Shown: positions 15,827 through 22,861, numbered from the stretch's first letter. The stretch is DNA of 22,861 bases from SKVR01 sp041642035 (GCA_041642035.1 JBEPXC010000033.1:1-22861); one strand, 5' to 3'. Numbers and translations are program-made. Notes: a model not told the origin generated them from the letters alone.

Positions 15827-17014
15827 CTAATCCAAAAGTTCAGTTACCTGGCCTGCACCTACTGTCCGACCACCTTCACGGATTGCAAAACGCAAACCTT
15901 TATCCATTGCGATGTCAGCAATAAGTTCAACCGTAATGGTAAGGTTATCACCAGGCATAACCATCTCACGTCCTTCGGGCATGTAGATTTCACCGGTAAC
16001 GTCAGTTGTACGGAAGAAAAACTGTGGGCGATATTTGTTGCCAAATGGAGTGTGACGACCACCTTCTTCTTTTTTCAATACATAAACCTCAGCTTTAAAT
16101 TTGCGGTGAGGAGTTACAGAACCAGGCTTAACGATTACCATACCACGGGTAATTTCATTCTTGTCAATACCTCTGAGTAGCAAACCAGTGTTGTCACCAG
16201 CTTCACCACGGTCAAGGATTTTGCGGAACATCTCAACACCTGTAACAACAGACTTGAGTTTTTCAGCACCCATACCAATGATTTCTACTGGGTCACCAGA
16301 GTTGATAACGCCGGTTTCAATTCTACCCGTAGCAACAGTACCACGACCGGTAATAGAGAAAACGTCTTCAACAGGCATAAGGAATGGTTTGTCAACTTCA
16401 CGTACTGGCTCAGGAATAAAGCTATCAACAGCATCCATAAGCTCCATGATTTTATCAACCCATTTCTCTTCAGCATTAAGGCCACCCAAGGCAGAACCCT
16501 GGATAACGGGGATATTATCGCCATCGAAATCGTAGAAAGAAAGAAGATCTCTGATTTCCATTTCAACAAGTTCAAGAAGTTCTTCATCATCAACAAGGTC
16601 AACCTTATTCATGAAAACAACCAATTGAGGTACACCTACCTGACGTGCCAGCAGGATGTGCTCGCGGGTTTGTGGCATAGGACCATCGGTAGCGGCAACA
16701 ACAAGGATAGCACCGTCCATTTGGGCGGCACCCGTAACCATGTTCTTAACATAGTCGGCGTGACCAGGGCAGTCCACGTGAGCATAGTGACGATTAGCCG
16801 TCTGATACTCTACGTGAGCAGTATTGATAGTGATACCTCTTTCTTTTTCTTCTGGTGCGTTGTCGATTGAGTCAAAGCTTCTGATTTCAGAGAGACCTTT
16901 ACTTGCCAAAACCATTGTGATTGCAGCGGTGAGGGTGGTTTTACCGTGGTCAACGTGACCAATGGTTCCAATATTCACGTGCGGTTTACTTCTTACAAAT
17001 TTTTCTTTTGCCAT
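15827..17014 (-). CDS. tuf: Elongation factor Tu
   Basis: 395 residues, full length. Cytosolic GTPase that brings aminoacyl-tRNA to the ribosome. G1 GHVDHGKTT at 19-27, switch I Thr62 in RGITI, G3 DCPGH at 81-85, G4 NKVD at 136-139, G5 SAL at 174-176. Domains 2 and 3 follow, with GRGTVATGRIETG and the C-terminal FAIREGGRTVGAGQVTELLD. The gene is preceded by four tRNA genes and followed by tRNA-Trp, the same grouping as the E. coli tufB operon. No Shine-Dalgarno sequence before the ATG. Confidence 0.99.
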   Translation of the reverse strand: MAKEKFVRSKPHVNIGTIGHVDHGKTTLTAAITMVLASKGLSEIRSFDSIDNAPEEKERGITINTAHVEYQTANRHYAHVDCPGHADYVKNMVTGAAQMDGAILVVAATDGPMPQTREHILLARQVGVPQLVVFMNKVDLVDDEELLELVEMEIRDLLSFYDFDGDNIPVIQGSALGGLNAEEKWVDKIMELMDAVDSFIPEPVREVDKPFLMPVEDVFSITGRGTVATGRIETGVINSGDPVEIIGMGAEKLKSVVTGVEMFRKILDRGEAGDNTGLLLRGIDKNEITRGMVIVKPGSVTPHRKFKAEVYVLKKEEGGRHTPFGNKYRPQFFFRTTDVTGEIYMPEGREMVMPGDNLTITVELIADIAMDKGLRFAIREGGRTVGAGQVTELLD

Positions 17015-17089
17015 ATCTAACAGGATGTTTAAATTTTAAAAAAGGGATTCTATAAATGCTTTAGACTTGTATTAAAGATTTCACCTTTG

Positions 17090-17161
<72 letters not shown>

Positions 17162-17174
17162 ATTCATTATATTA

Positions 17175-17250
17175 TGGAGCGGAAGACGGGACTCGAACCC
17201 GCCACCTACAGCTTGGAAGGCTGTCGCTCTACCGGATGAGCTACTTCCGC
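17175..17250 (-). tRNA. tRNA-Gly (TCC) with encoded CCA
   Basis: Mature body 17178-17250. Acceptor GCGGAAG pairs with CTTCCGC. Anticodon stem ACAGC/GCTGT encloses CTTCCAA, anticodon TCC. T-loop TTCGAGT. Discriminator T is followed by CCA at 17175-17177, the only encoded CCA among the five tRNAs here. Confidence 0.97.
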
Positions 17251-17261
17251 AATTTAAAAAG

Positions 17262-17343
17262 TGGGGGGGGAAGGATTCGAACCTCCGAAGGCGTAGCCAA
17301 CAGATTTACAGTCTGCCCCATTTAACCACTCTGGAACCCCCCC
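17262..17343 (-). tRNA. tRNA-Tyr (GTA)
   Basis: 82 bases, class II with a long variable arm (GGCTACGCCTTC region). The acceptor stem is seven consecutive G-C pairs (GGGGGGG/CCCCCCC). Anticodon stem CAGAC/CTGTT encloses TGTAAAT, anticodon GTA. Discriminator A; CCA not encoded. Confidence 0.97.
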
Positions 17344-17368
17344 AGCTAAAATAATTGCTTTTTCAATG

Positions 17369-17442
17369 AGCCGATGGAGGGATTCGAACCCCCGACCGTC
17401 TGATTACAAATCAGATGCTCTGGCCAACTGAGCTACATCGGC
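17369..17442 (-). tRNA. tRNA-Thr (TGT)
   Basis: 74 bases. Acceptor GCCGATG pairs with CATCGGC. Anticodon stem TCTGA/TCAGA encloses TTTGTAA, anticodon TGT. T-loop TTCGAAT. Discriminator T; CCA not encoded. First gene of the tRNA-tuf transcript, about 70 bases after the predicted start. Confidence 0.97.
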
Positions 17443-17494
17443 ATTTGATTTATCAATAAATTTTGCTGATTAATTATTCAAAGAACATGAAAAA

Positions 17495-17519
17495 TGCAGA
17501 CCCTTCAAAAAGGTCTGCA
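17495..17519 (-). terminator. Hairpin terminator of the rpsU-xerC-hpf unit
   Basis: TGCAGACC (17495-17502) and GGTCTGCA (17512-17519) form an 8-bp stem with a nine-base loop. On the minus strand the stem is followed by TTTTTC, so it can terminate transcripts coming from hpf. The stem overlaps the last two bases of the -7 element at 17518-17525. Confidence 0.65.
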
Positions 17520-17548
17520 AATGTACGAAAGATTTAAAACCTACCAAA
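17518..17548 (-). promoter_or_regulatory. Promoter of the tRNA-tuf-(secE...rpoC) cluster
   Basis: Minus strand: TTTG (17548-17545), exactly 19 bases, then TACATTTG (17525-17518). This is a full match to the Bacteroidota sigma-A consensus TTTG-N19-TAnnTTTG. The predicted start is near 17510, about 70 bases before tRNA-Thr. It is the only strong promoter I found for the whole cluster. Confidence 0.85.
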
Positions 17549-17600
17549 AAAATATTTATTTTTTTTATCTTTAATCTCTTTTGGGCTATTGACAAGACTT

Positions 17601-17900
17601 TTAAATGCCTTTTACCTTCTCTTTATGCCTGGTAATTTGTTTCTTTAATGCATCGACAGTGCTATCAATTGCTTCTTCAAATGTTTTGGCTTGTTTCTTG
17701 GCAAATAAATCATTGCCAGGAATCTGCAAACGTATCTCTGCAATCTTGTTGTCGTTGGACGATGATTGGTCTACCTTTAATATTACGTCACTCGCTATTA
17801 CCCCATCAAATAAGCTGCTTACTTTGGTTACCTTTTCGCGGATAAAGTTTTCCAATTTTGCATCAGCTTTAAAATGCAATGAACTAATTAACACTTTCAT
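17601..17900 (-). CDS. hpf: Ribosome hibernation-promoting factor, short form
   Basis: 99 residues from ATG at 17900 (MKVLISSLHFKADAKLENFI). Single sigma-54-modulation/S30EA domain with beta-alpha-beta-beta-beta-alpha layout (KVLISS, LENFIREKVTKVSSLFDG, SDVILKVD, IAEIRLQIPGNDLFAKKQAKT, then the long helix FEEAIDSTVDALKKQITRHKEK). It lacks the dimerisation tail of long HPF. It binds the 30S decoding centre and stores idle ribosomes. The start is decided by AAGGAGG at 17907-17913: it abuts an ATG at 17906 but is ideally spaced (6 bases) from the ATG at 17900. This is the strongest Shine-Dalgarno sequence in the window. The gene lies 16 bases behind xerC. Confidence 0.93.
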   Translation of the reverse strand: MKVLISSLHFKADAKLENFIREKVTKVSSLFDGVIASDVILKVDQSSSNDNKIAEIRLQIPGNDLFAKKQAKTFEEAIDSTVDALKKQITRHKEKVKGI

Positions 17901-17906
17901 AGTCAT

Positions 17907-17913
17907 CCTCCTT
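17907..17913 (-). promoter_or_regulatory. Full Shine-Dalgarno of hpf
   Basis: AAGGAGG on the minus strand, 6 bases before ATG 17900. Seven-base match to the 16S anti-SD, unusual beside neighbours that have none. Confidence 0.85.
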
Positions 17914-17916
17914 GAT

Positions 17917-18798
17917 TTATGCCTTTGGATGGGCTTGTTTATAAACTGATTTTATTTTTTCAACTGTATTGTGTGTATAAACTTCAGTCGCACTTAAGCT
18001 CGAATGACCCAGTAAATCTTTAATGGCATTTATATCGGCACCATTGTTTAACATGTGGGTAGCAAAGCTATGCCTAAGGACATGCGGACTGCGTTTACTT
18101 ACAGTTGCTATGCAGCTAAGATAGAAATTTACCACACGATAAACAAGTTTGGGATACATTTTTTTGCCCTTATCACTTACAAATAAATAATCAGTAGGCA
18201 AACAGGAAAAATACTTTTCCTGTTCAGCCTTATACCTATTATAAGTAGATTTCAGAGAATCAACCATTGGTATAATTCTTTCCTTGTTTCCTTTTCCCCG
18301 AACCTTTATTTGATGGCTATGCACAGAAAAATCGCCATGCCTTAATCCGGTAAGCTCTGATAATCGCATTCCGGTACAATAAAACATTTCCAATATCAAT
18401 CGGTCTCGTATGCCTTTATAATCATCAGCAAATTCAAAATCGTCAAAGAGCGTTGCCAGATTTTCTTGTGAAACGTATACGGTTAGATTTCTGGGTACTT
18501 TAGGAACCGACACCTTGTCCATTGGATTATAATCCAGTAGGTTTTGGTTTTCAACAAAAGTATAAAAAGCCCGTAAGGATGAAATTTTTCGCGTTAACGT
18601 ACGGGGACTGATTTTGGCCTGCATCAGGCCTGATAACCAACTTCGGATTTGCACAGATGTGGCCTTTTCCGGCAATTCATTAAATTGCTGTATAAGGTAT
18701 CCGCCAAATTGCCCCAAATCATTTTTATAGGCTTCAATAGTATGAACAGAATATCTTCTTTCATACGTCAGAAATTTTAAAAACTCATTTACCATCAT
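17917..18798 (-). CDS. xerC: Tyrosine recombinase, XerC type
   Basis: 293 residues from ATG 18798 (MMVNEFLKFLTYERRYS); ATG 18795 is equally possible. An upstream in-frame start at 18843 would add a hydrophobic 15-residue leader and is unlikely. The N-terminal SAM-like DNA-binding domain spans about 3-90. Catalytic residues, in 293 numbering: Arg145 (TGMRLSEL), Lys169 (RGKGNKERI), His239 and Arg242 (HVLRHSF), His265 (LLGHSSLSAT) and Tyr274 (EVYTH). The size and lack of insertions fit chromosomal XerC/XerD, which resolves chromosome dimers at dif, rather than a transposon integrase. Placement between rpsU and hpf also speaks for a housekeeping copy. No Shine-Dalgarno sequence. Confidence 0.88.
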   Translation of the reverse strand: MMVNEFLKFLTYERRYSVHTIEAYKNDLGQFGGYLIQQFNELPEKATSVQIRSWLSGLMQAKISPRTLTRKISSLRAFYTFVENQNLLDYNPMDKVSVPKVPRNLTVYVSQENLATLFDDFEFADDYKGIRDRLILEMFYCTGMRLSELTGLRHGDFSVHSHQIKVRGKGNKERIIPMVDSLKSTYNRYKAEQEKYFSCLPTDYLFVSDKGKKMYPKLVYRVVNFYLSCIATVSKRSPHVLRHSFATHMLNNGADINAIKDLLGHSSLSATEVYTHNTVEKIKSVYKQAHPKA

Positions 18799-18893
18799 AA
18801 AAAAAGAATCTTTTGCTAATATACTTAAAAATATACTCAACAAAAGAATCTTCCTTTACTATACCTGAGAAAAGAGTCGTATGAAATTGTTGG

Positions 18894-19091
18894 TTATATA
18901 CCTTCGCTTTCGTCTCTTAAATGTTGTACATATTGAGCTTTGATTCTCTGCTCTCTTTTTACAACAGATGGCTTGGTGAATTTTTGTCTTTCACGCAATT
19001 CTTTCAGGATACCTGTTTTCTCAAATTTCCTTTTAAGCTTTTTCAAAGCTCTGTCAATGTTTTCGCCTTCTTTGATAGGAACAATAATCAT
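18894..19091 (-). CDS. rpsU: 30S ribosomal protein bS21
   Basis: 65 residues, basic, starting MIIVPIKEGENIDRALKKLKRKFEKTG. Ordinary length for Bacteroidota. In Bacteroidia ribosomes bS21 with bS6 and bS18 is known to hide the 16S anti-Shine-Dalgarno; Tyr54 (KAQYVQHL) is at the position I recall for the key contact. The gene has its own consensus promoter and an SD-like AGAGGT before the ATG, so its translation should rise when bS21 is scarce (autoregulation reported in this group). xerC follows 95 bases after the rpsU stop, without a clear terminator. Confidence 0.96.
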   Translation of the reverse strand: MIIVPIKEGENIDRALKKLKRKFEKTGILKELRERQKFTKPSVVKREQRIKAQYVQHLRDESEGI

Positions 19092-19095
19092 GTTA

Positions 19096-19101
19096 ACCTC
19101 T
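19096..19101 (-). promoter_or_regulatory. Shine-Dalgarno of rpsU
   Basis: AGAGGT on the minus strand, 4 bases before the ATG at 19091. GAGGT can pair with the anti-SD; the preceding AGAAAG also matches the 16S 3' tail in a shifted register. Confidence 0.7.
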
Positions 19102-19153
19102 TTCTTTTAAAATTACAATATATTTTCTTGAAAAGTTTCACTAAAACGGGCTG

Positions 19154-19184
19154 CAAAATTACAAATAGATTTGTTATTGTCAAA
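19154..19184 (-). promoter_or_regulatory. Promoter of rpsU-xerC-hpf
   Basis: Minus strand: TTTG (19184-19181), exactly 19 bases, TAATTTTG (19161-19154). Full consensus match. Predicted start near 19147, giving a 5' leader of about 55 bases. Confidence 0.85.
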
Positions 19185-19240
19185 GAAAATAAAAAAAACT
19201 TTCAACCCCAATGCAAATTTGCCATAAAACCAAACAGAAA

Positions 19241-19255
19241 ATGGGATGAACCCAT
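19241..19255 (-). terminator. Weak terminator behind the S9 peptidase gene
   Basis: ATGGG (19241-19245) and CCCAT (19251-19255) with a five-base loop, followed on the minus strand by TTTTCTGTTT. The stem is short, so efficiency is uncertain; it fits the gap between the peptidase and the rpsU promoter. Confidence 0.4.
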
Positions 19256-19279
19256 GCAACTATTTTTTTTTCAGCCTGT

Positions 19280-21493
19280 TTACGTATCTTGTGTTCCTTG
19301 CTTATTTAAAAGATTACGTGCAAGAAAGTCCGTCATCATTCGGTAGAGGTGCAATCGGCTATTCCCTCCGCGGATGCCATGGTTATGATTGGGATAAATC
19401 ATCAGTTCAAAATCAACGTCAGCTTCTGTAAGAGCAGAAACCATTTCCATGGTATTCTGATAGTGGACATTATCATCGGCAGATCCATGCACAAGCAAAT
19501 AATTGCCCTTTATTTTATCCACATGGTTTATGGGTGAGTTGTCGTCATACCCATCAGGGTTTTCTTGGGGTGTGCGCATATAACGCTCTGTATAAACAGT
19601 GTCGTAAAAGCGCCATGTGGTAACAGGAGCTACAGCAATAGCCGCTGCAAAAACATCGGCTCCTTTGGTAATGCATAGGGAGGATAAATAACCCCCATAA
19701 CTCCAGCCGAAAATCCCAATGCGCTGTGCATCGATATACTCCAAAGAACCCAGGTAGGTTGCTGCATGGATCAAATCTTCTGTTTCGTATTTTCCCAGTT
19801 GCATATAGGTCATTTTCCTAAACTCCTCCCCTCTTGCACCAGTACCCCTGTTGTCAACAGATACTACGATATAGCCCATCTGTGCCAGCATCTGAAACCA
19901 GGCACCATTGTTTGCATTCCATCGGTCTGTTACGGTTTGTGAGCCCGGGCCTCCATATACATACATAAACACAGGATATTCCTTTGCGGGATTAAAATCA
20001 GGTGGGTGCAGCACCCATGCATTTAACTCCAACTGCTCCTCTAACGGGATTTTTATAAAACTCACCTGTTCATAATGGTGATTTTCTGTTTTTTGTTTCA
20101 GTGCGTCGTTATCTTCCAGTACTTTGATCAGCGAGCCATCTGCAGCATGCAGGGAGTAAACCGGAGGGGTATTGATGGTTGAATAATTGTTAAGAAAATA
20201 CTTAAAGTTGTTTGAAAAGGAAGGTGAATGATATCCTTCGCCATGGGTAAGGCGGGCTTTATTGCTTCCATCAAGATTAATGCTATACAAATGATTCTCA
20301 AGAGGACTTTCTTCATGGGAGGTAAAATATACCTTTTGGGTTTTCTCATCAAATCCCAAAAATGAATTCACATCCCACTGCCCGGAAGTAACAGCATTGA
20401 CCAACTCACCCTGCATAGTATACTGGTAAAGGTGTTTGAATCCATTGGCCTCACTTGACACTATAAAGGATTCACCATTGGGGGTAAACAACAGGTCATC
20501 ATTAATATCTATATAATACTTGTTTTTCTCTTCATATAAAACTCTTGCAGCGCCTGTGGCAGCGTTAGCAGCAAGAATTTCCAGGTGGTTCTGGTGTCTA
20601 TTCAACCTATAAACAGCAAGAACTTCCGAATCTGTGGTCCACCTGATACGGGGTATGTATTGATTGGTTTGTTCGCCCATATCTGTTTTGATGGTTTCTT
20701 CTGTTTCAAGGTTATAAATATGCACGCTAACCAGTGCGTTGTCCTCGCCTGCTTTTGGATACTTAAAACGATGTTCATCGGGATACAGGTTTCCATATAG
20801 CAGCATATTAAACTCTTTCACCTGAGACTCTTCAAATTTATAAAATGCAAGGTGTTTGCTGTCGGGCGACCATTGATGTCCCAGGGTGAAACTAAACTCC
20901 TCTTCATACACCCAGTCGGTTGTGCCGTTAATGATATGGTTGTATAGCCCGTCGTGTGTAATCTGAATTTCTTTGTCGCTATCGATGGCTCTAAGGAAAA
21001 TATTATTATCTCTTACAAAAGCAATTTTGCTCCCATCAGGCGAAAACCTGGGCAATCGCTGCTTTCCACCCAACGATAAGGGTTCTACCTGCCCACTTGC
21101 TAAATCAACAAGATAAAAATGAGAAACAGAGGAATGTCTGAAAATAGCTTCTGTTTCAGTAGCAATAAGTATTTGATTTTCCTGTGGGTCAAAAAGATAG
21201 TTGTCTATTTTTAATGAATCGCCCTCTTCGTTGGTTATTTTACCCTCAATATCTAAAAGAGTTTTCTCAAGCTTACCACTAGCGTATTCATACTTGTTAA
21301 TTTTATACCTGTCTTCTACTACGGTATAATGTTCTCCACCCTGCATACTTTTGCCCAGCCTTATGGTTTTGGGGGAAAAGCAATCATCTTTCCAGATTTG
21401 TTCAAGGGTTAGGGAGGGGGTCTGTGCCTGCACACTGAATATAACAGCCAACAGCATCAACACAGGAAAAAACCTGTGAAATACATGATTCAT
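19280..21493 (-). CDS. Exported dipeptidyl peptidase IV-like serine peptidase (S9B)
   Basis: 737 residues from ATG 21493 (MNHVFHRFFPVLMLLAVIF); an in-frame TTG at 21517 is rejected because it lengthens the signal peptide oddly. Signal peptide 1-23 with a likely cut at VQA/Q, so it is periplasmic or beyond. Residues about 30-480 form the N-terminal beta-propeller and include DWVYEEE with Glu197-199, the pair that holds the substrate amino terminus in DPP IV. Residues about 490-737 are the alpha/beta-hydrolase domain: Ser598 in GWSYGG, Asp673 in HGSADDNVH, His705 in NHNHGI. This matches DPP IV, which removes X-Pro or X-Ala dipeptides from peptide N-termini. No lipobox or sorting domain. Transcribed alone. 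No Shine-Dalgarno sequence. Confidence 0.92.
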   Translation of the reverse strand: MNHVFHRFFPVLMLLAVIFSVQAQTPSLTLEQIWKDDCFSPKTIRLGKSMQGGEHYTVVEDRYKINKYEYASGKLEKTLLDIEGKITNEEGDSLKIDNYLFDPQENQILIATETEAIFRHSSVSHFYLVDLASGQVEPLSLGGKQRLPRFSPDGSKIAFVRDNNIFLRAIDSDKEIQITHDGLYNHIINGTTDWVYEEEFSFTLGHQWSPDSKHLAFYKFEESQVKEFNMLLYGNLYPDEHRFKYPKAGEDNALVSVHIYNLETEETIKTDMGEQTNQYIPRIRWTTDSEVLAVYRLNRHQNHLEILAANAATGAARVLYEEKNKYYIDINDDLLFTPNGESFIVSSEANGFKHLYQYTMQGELVNAVTSGQWDVNSFLGFDEKTQKVYFTSHEESPLENHLYSINLDGSNKARLTHGEGYHSPSFSNNFKYFLNNYSTINTPPVYSLHAADGSLIKVLEDNDALKQKTENHHYEQVSFIKIPLEEQLELNAWVLHPPDFNPAKEYPVFMYVYGGPGSQTVTDRWNANNGAWFQMLAQMGYIVVSVDNRGTGARGEEFRKMTYMQLGKYETEDLIHAATYLGSLEYIDAQRIGIFGWSYGGYLSSLCITKGADVFAAAIAVAPVTTWRFYDTVYTERYMRTPQENPDGYDDNSPINHVDKIKGNYLLVHGSADDNVHYQNTMEMVSALTEADVDFELMIYPNHNHGIRGGNSRLHLYRMMTDFLARNLLNKQGTQDT

Positions 21494-21585
21494 AAATAAA
21501 AAGCTTAGATTACACAAAAAGAGAAGGTGGTTGAGGAAAAAGAGCGTTCGGATAGTTTGAAAAGAAAATCAACCCCCACCAGGTG

Positions 21586-21593
21586 CAAAGATA
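21586..21593 (-). promoter_or_regulatory. Probable -7 element of the peptidase gene
   Basis: TATCTTTG on the minus strand (21593 to 21586) fits TAnnTTTG and lies about 95 bases before ATG 21493. No TTTG at the -33 distance, so the promoter may be weak or need an activator. Confidence 0.45.
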
Positions 21594-21647
21594 AGCGATT
21601 AAAAAAATAAATGCATATATTAACAAAAAGTCTAATTTTACAGGCAA

Positions 21648-21896
21648 TTAGCTTAACAATTCTGAAATATCAAATTCATTTTTGTACAGGCTCAATATTT
21701 CGTCGGTGGTAAGAATTTCAACTTTATCTATCTTATTGCTGTTAGGAATATACCAAACCTCGGCAAAGAAGCCAAATAAGGTGTAAAGCTTAATGTTGAA
21801 ATACAGGAATTGACGCCCGGCAATTTCATTGCCATGCTCAAAAACCAGATATATTTTTTCCTTTATAGGAATATTTTCAAATTCGGCTGCATTCAT
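21648..21896 (-). CDS. Unrecognised 82-residue protein
   Basis: Starts at ATG 21896 (MNAAEFENIPIKEKIYLVFEHG). An in-frame start at 21941 would add a hydrophobic leader but overlaps the predicted promoter, so it is rejected. The protein is aromatic-rich (FLYFNIKLYTLFGFFAEVWYIP) then acidic (KIDKVEILTTDEILSLYKNEFDISELL). The first part reads as an alternating beta sheet, the end as one or two helices. No signal peptide, cysteine or catalytic motif. It resembles small conserved cytosolic proteins of Bacteroidales, but I cannot name a family. Divergent to pssA with 75 bases between starts and a good own promoter, which argues that it is a real gene. Confidence 0.7.
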   Translation of the reverse strand: MNAAEFENIPIKEKIYLVFEHGNEIAGRQFLYFNIKLYTLFGFFAEVWYIPNSNKIDKVEILTTDEILSLYKNEFDISELLS

Positions 21897-21910
21897 AGCG
21901 ATGAGTTTTT

Positions 21911-21942
21911 CAAATATAAACAATAATACAAACAAAGACAAA
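21911..21942 (-). promoter_or_regulatory. Promoter of the 82-residue protein gene
   Basis: Minus strand: TTTG (21942-21939), 20 bases, TATATTTG (21918-21911), a good match to the Bacteroidota consensus, 15 bases before the ATG at 21896. The leader would be very short. Confidence 0.65.
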
Positions 21943-21971
21943 CAGGAAAAGATTTCAAATAATTTTTTTTT

Positions 21972-22703
21972 ATGATAATTAAAAGATTTGTACCCAATAC
22001 CCTAACGAGTTTGAATTTATTAAGCGGCAGTGTTGCCCTGGTTTTTGTTTTTGAAGGTCTGCTGCATATTGCCGCCATTTTAGTGCTGCTGGCGTCTGTA
22101 TTTGATTTTCTGGATGGCTTTTCGGCCCGGATATTAAATGCCTACAGTGCCATTGGTAAAGAACTCGATTCGCTGGCCGACCTGGTAAGCTTTGGTCTTG
22201 TACCTTCGTTTATTGTTTACAGCTATATGCAGGCCAACGTTCCTGCCGGATGGGGAAATATATACGGGCTTGACTTATTGCCCTTTACAGCATTTTTAAT
22301 TATAATATTCTCGGCTTTACGGCTGGCCATATTCAATATCGACGACAGGCAAAGCGAACAGTTTATAGGTTTGCCTACCCCTGCCAATGCACTGTTTTTT
22401 GTTTCGCTGCCCATCATTCTCCATTATGGATCAGAGCAGCATTTTTTATATGCTTTTTTCCAACAGCTCAGCCAGGGGTTTATCTTTCTGCTGGTGCTCA
22501 CCCTGGTGTCTTCAACGCTTCTGGTGTCTACCCTCCCTTTATTTTCACTAAAGTTTAAAAATTTCTCCTTTAAAGAAAACCAGATCAGGTATATATTTGT
22601 TATATTCAGCATATTGGCAGTCATATTTCTTGGCATTTTTGCCCTGCCCCTAATAATTGTTTTCTATATCCTCTTATCATTGACCTTGTTGTTGAAAAAA
22701 TAG
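21972..22703 (+). CDS. pssA: CDP-diacylglycerol-serine O-phosphatidyltransferase
   Basis: 243-residue inner-membrane enzyme of the CDP-alcohol phosphatidyltransferase family. The signature D-x2-DG-x2-AR-x8-G-x3-D-x3-D is complete: Asp45, Asp48-Gly49, Ala52-Arg53, Gly62, Asp66, Asp70; these aspartates hold the metal and CDP-lipid. Several hydrophobic segments follow (about 11-43, 72-90, 102-116, 130-150, 160-185 and 205-241). The N-terminal MIIKRFVPNTLTSLNLLSGS and LADLVSFGLVPS match PssA of the Bacillus/Bacteroidota type rather than PgsA. It makes phosphatidylserine, the precursor of phosphatidylethanolamine. An oligo-T run directly precedes the ATG and no Shine-Dalgarno sequence is seen. A UPF0102 gene follows after 21 bases, probably co-transcribed. 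Confidence 0.92.
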   Translation: MIIKRFVPNTLTSLNLLSGSVALVFVFEGLLHIAAILVLLASVFDFLDGFSARILNAYSAIGKELDSLADLVSFGLVPSFIVYSYMQANVPAGWGNIYGLDLLPFTAFLIIIFSALRLAIFNIDDRQSEQFIGLPTPANALFFVSLPIILHYGSEQHFLYAFFQQLSQGFIFLLVLTLVSSTLLVSTLPLFSLKFKNFSFKENQIRYIFVIFSILAVIFLGIFALPLIIVFYILLSLTLLLKK

Positions 22704-22724
22704 TCGGCACCAAAAAAATAACCC

Positions 22725-22861
22725 ATGGCAGAAAAGCACGAACTGGGTAAAAGCGGTGAACTCTTAGCCTCAGGCTTCCTCAAGCAAAAGGGATATACCA
22801 TTCTGGAGCTTAACTGGAGGAAGGGCCCTCTGGAGATAGATATTATTGCAAAAAAAGACGA
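22725..22861 (+). CDS. UPF0102 / YraN-family nuclease-like protein, 5' part only
   Basis: First 45 codons, cut by the window end. MAEKHELGKSGELLASGFLK and then GYTILELNWRKGPLEIDIIAKKD show the UPF0102 pattern: Gly-x2-Gly-Glu near residue 8, the N-W-R segment, and the E-I-D-I-I-A core whose acidic residues resemble a restriction-endonuclease-like (Holliday-resolvase-like) active site. The biochemical role of the family is not settled. It follows pssA by 21 bases in the same direction. No Shine-Dalgarno sequence. Confidence 0.85.
   Translation, partial: MAEKHELGKSGELLASGFLKQKGYTILELNWRKGPLEIDIIAKKD

Noticed and set aside
17262..17343. Run of G/C at both ends of tRNA-Tyr as a possible sequencing artefact or slippage site
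   Set aside because: The seven G and seven C pair exactly as the acceptor stem, so the run is explained by the tRNA.
17917..18798. Tyrosine recombinase as a sign of a mobile element next to tRNA genes
   Set aside because: It has plain XerC length, sits between rpsU and hpf, and no attachment-site repeats or cargo genes are seen at the tRNA ends.
18802..18852. Direct repeat AAAAGAATCTT at 18802-18812 and 18842-18852
   Set aside because: Eleven AT-rich bases in an AT-rich spacer; likely chance, no operator-like symmetry beyond a near-palindrome.

Overview
The window looks like a chromosomal housekeeping segment from a member of the Bacteroidota, probably Bacteroidales or Marinilabiliales (the order is an inference). 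The evidence is a protein with a C-terminal type IX secretion sorting domain, a DUF3467 gene directly behind rpoC, several promoters of the Bacteroidota form TTTG-N19/20-TAnnTTTG, and an almost complete lack of Shine-Dalgarno sequences. I see no phage, insertion sequence, CRISPR array, rRNA or plasmid gene.

Left part (1-3800): a truncated MTA/SAH deaminase gene (minus) lies divergent to a purine nucleoside phosphorylase gene (plus). Downstream on the plus strand are a secreted PKD/T9SS protein and a small lipoprotein, probably co-transcribed. A strong bidirectional hairpin terminator at 3761-3800 separates this side from the next block.

Central block (3823-17548, all minus): one long transcription/translation cluster. 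In transcription order it is four tRNAs (Thr-TGT, Tyr-GTA, Gly-TCC, Thr-GGT), tuf, tRNA-Trp, secE, nusG, rplK, rplA, rplJ, rplL, rpoB, rpoC and a DUF3467 gene. A near-perfect promoter sits in front of the tRNAs. Several spacers (tuf/tRNA-Trp, secE/nusG, rplL/rpoB, rpoB/rpoC) hold inverted repeats that could be RNA processing or attenuation sites. RpoB appears to use a TTG start.

Upstream of this block (17601-19184, minus): rpsU (bS21), xerC and hpf. rpsU has its own consensus promoter. rpsU and hpf are the only genes here with clear Shine-Dalgarno sequences. This fits the known occlusion of the anti-SD by bS21 in Bacteroidia ribosomes and suggests shared translational control of bS21 and the hibernation factor.

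Right end (19280-22861): a dipeptidyl-peptidase-IV-like exported serine peptidase (minus), an unrecognised 82-residue protein (minus), a divergent phosphatidylserine synthase gene (plus), and the start of a UPF0102/YraN-family endonuclease gene (plus, cut by the window end). I do not see a new multi-gene system. The most interesting points are regulatory: the SD pattern, a terminator overlapping the tRNA-tuf promoter, and the spacer hairpins.
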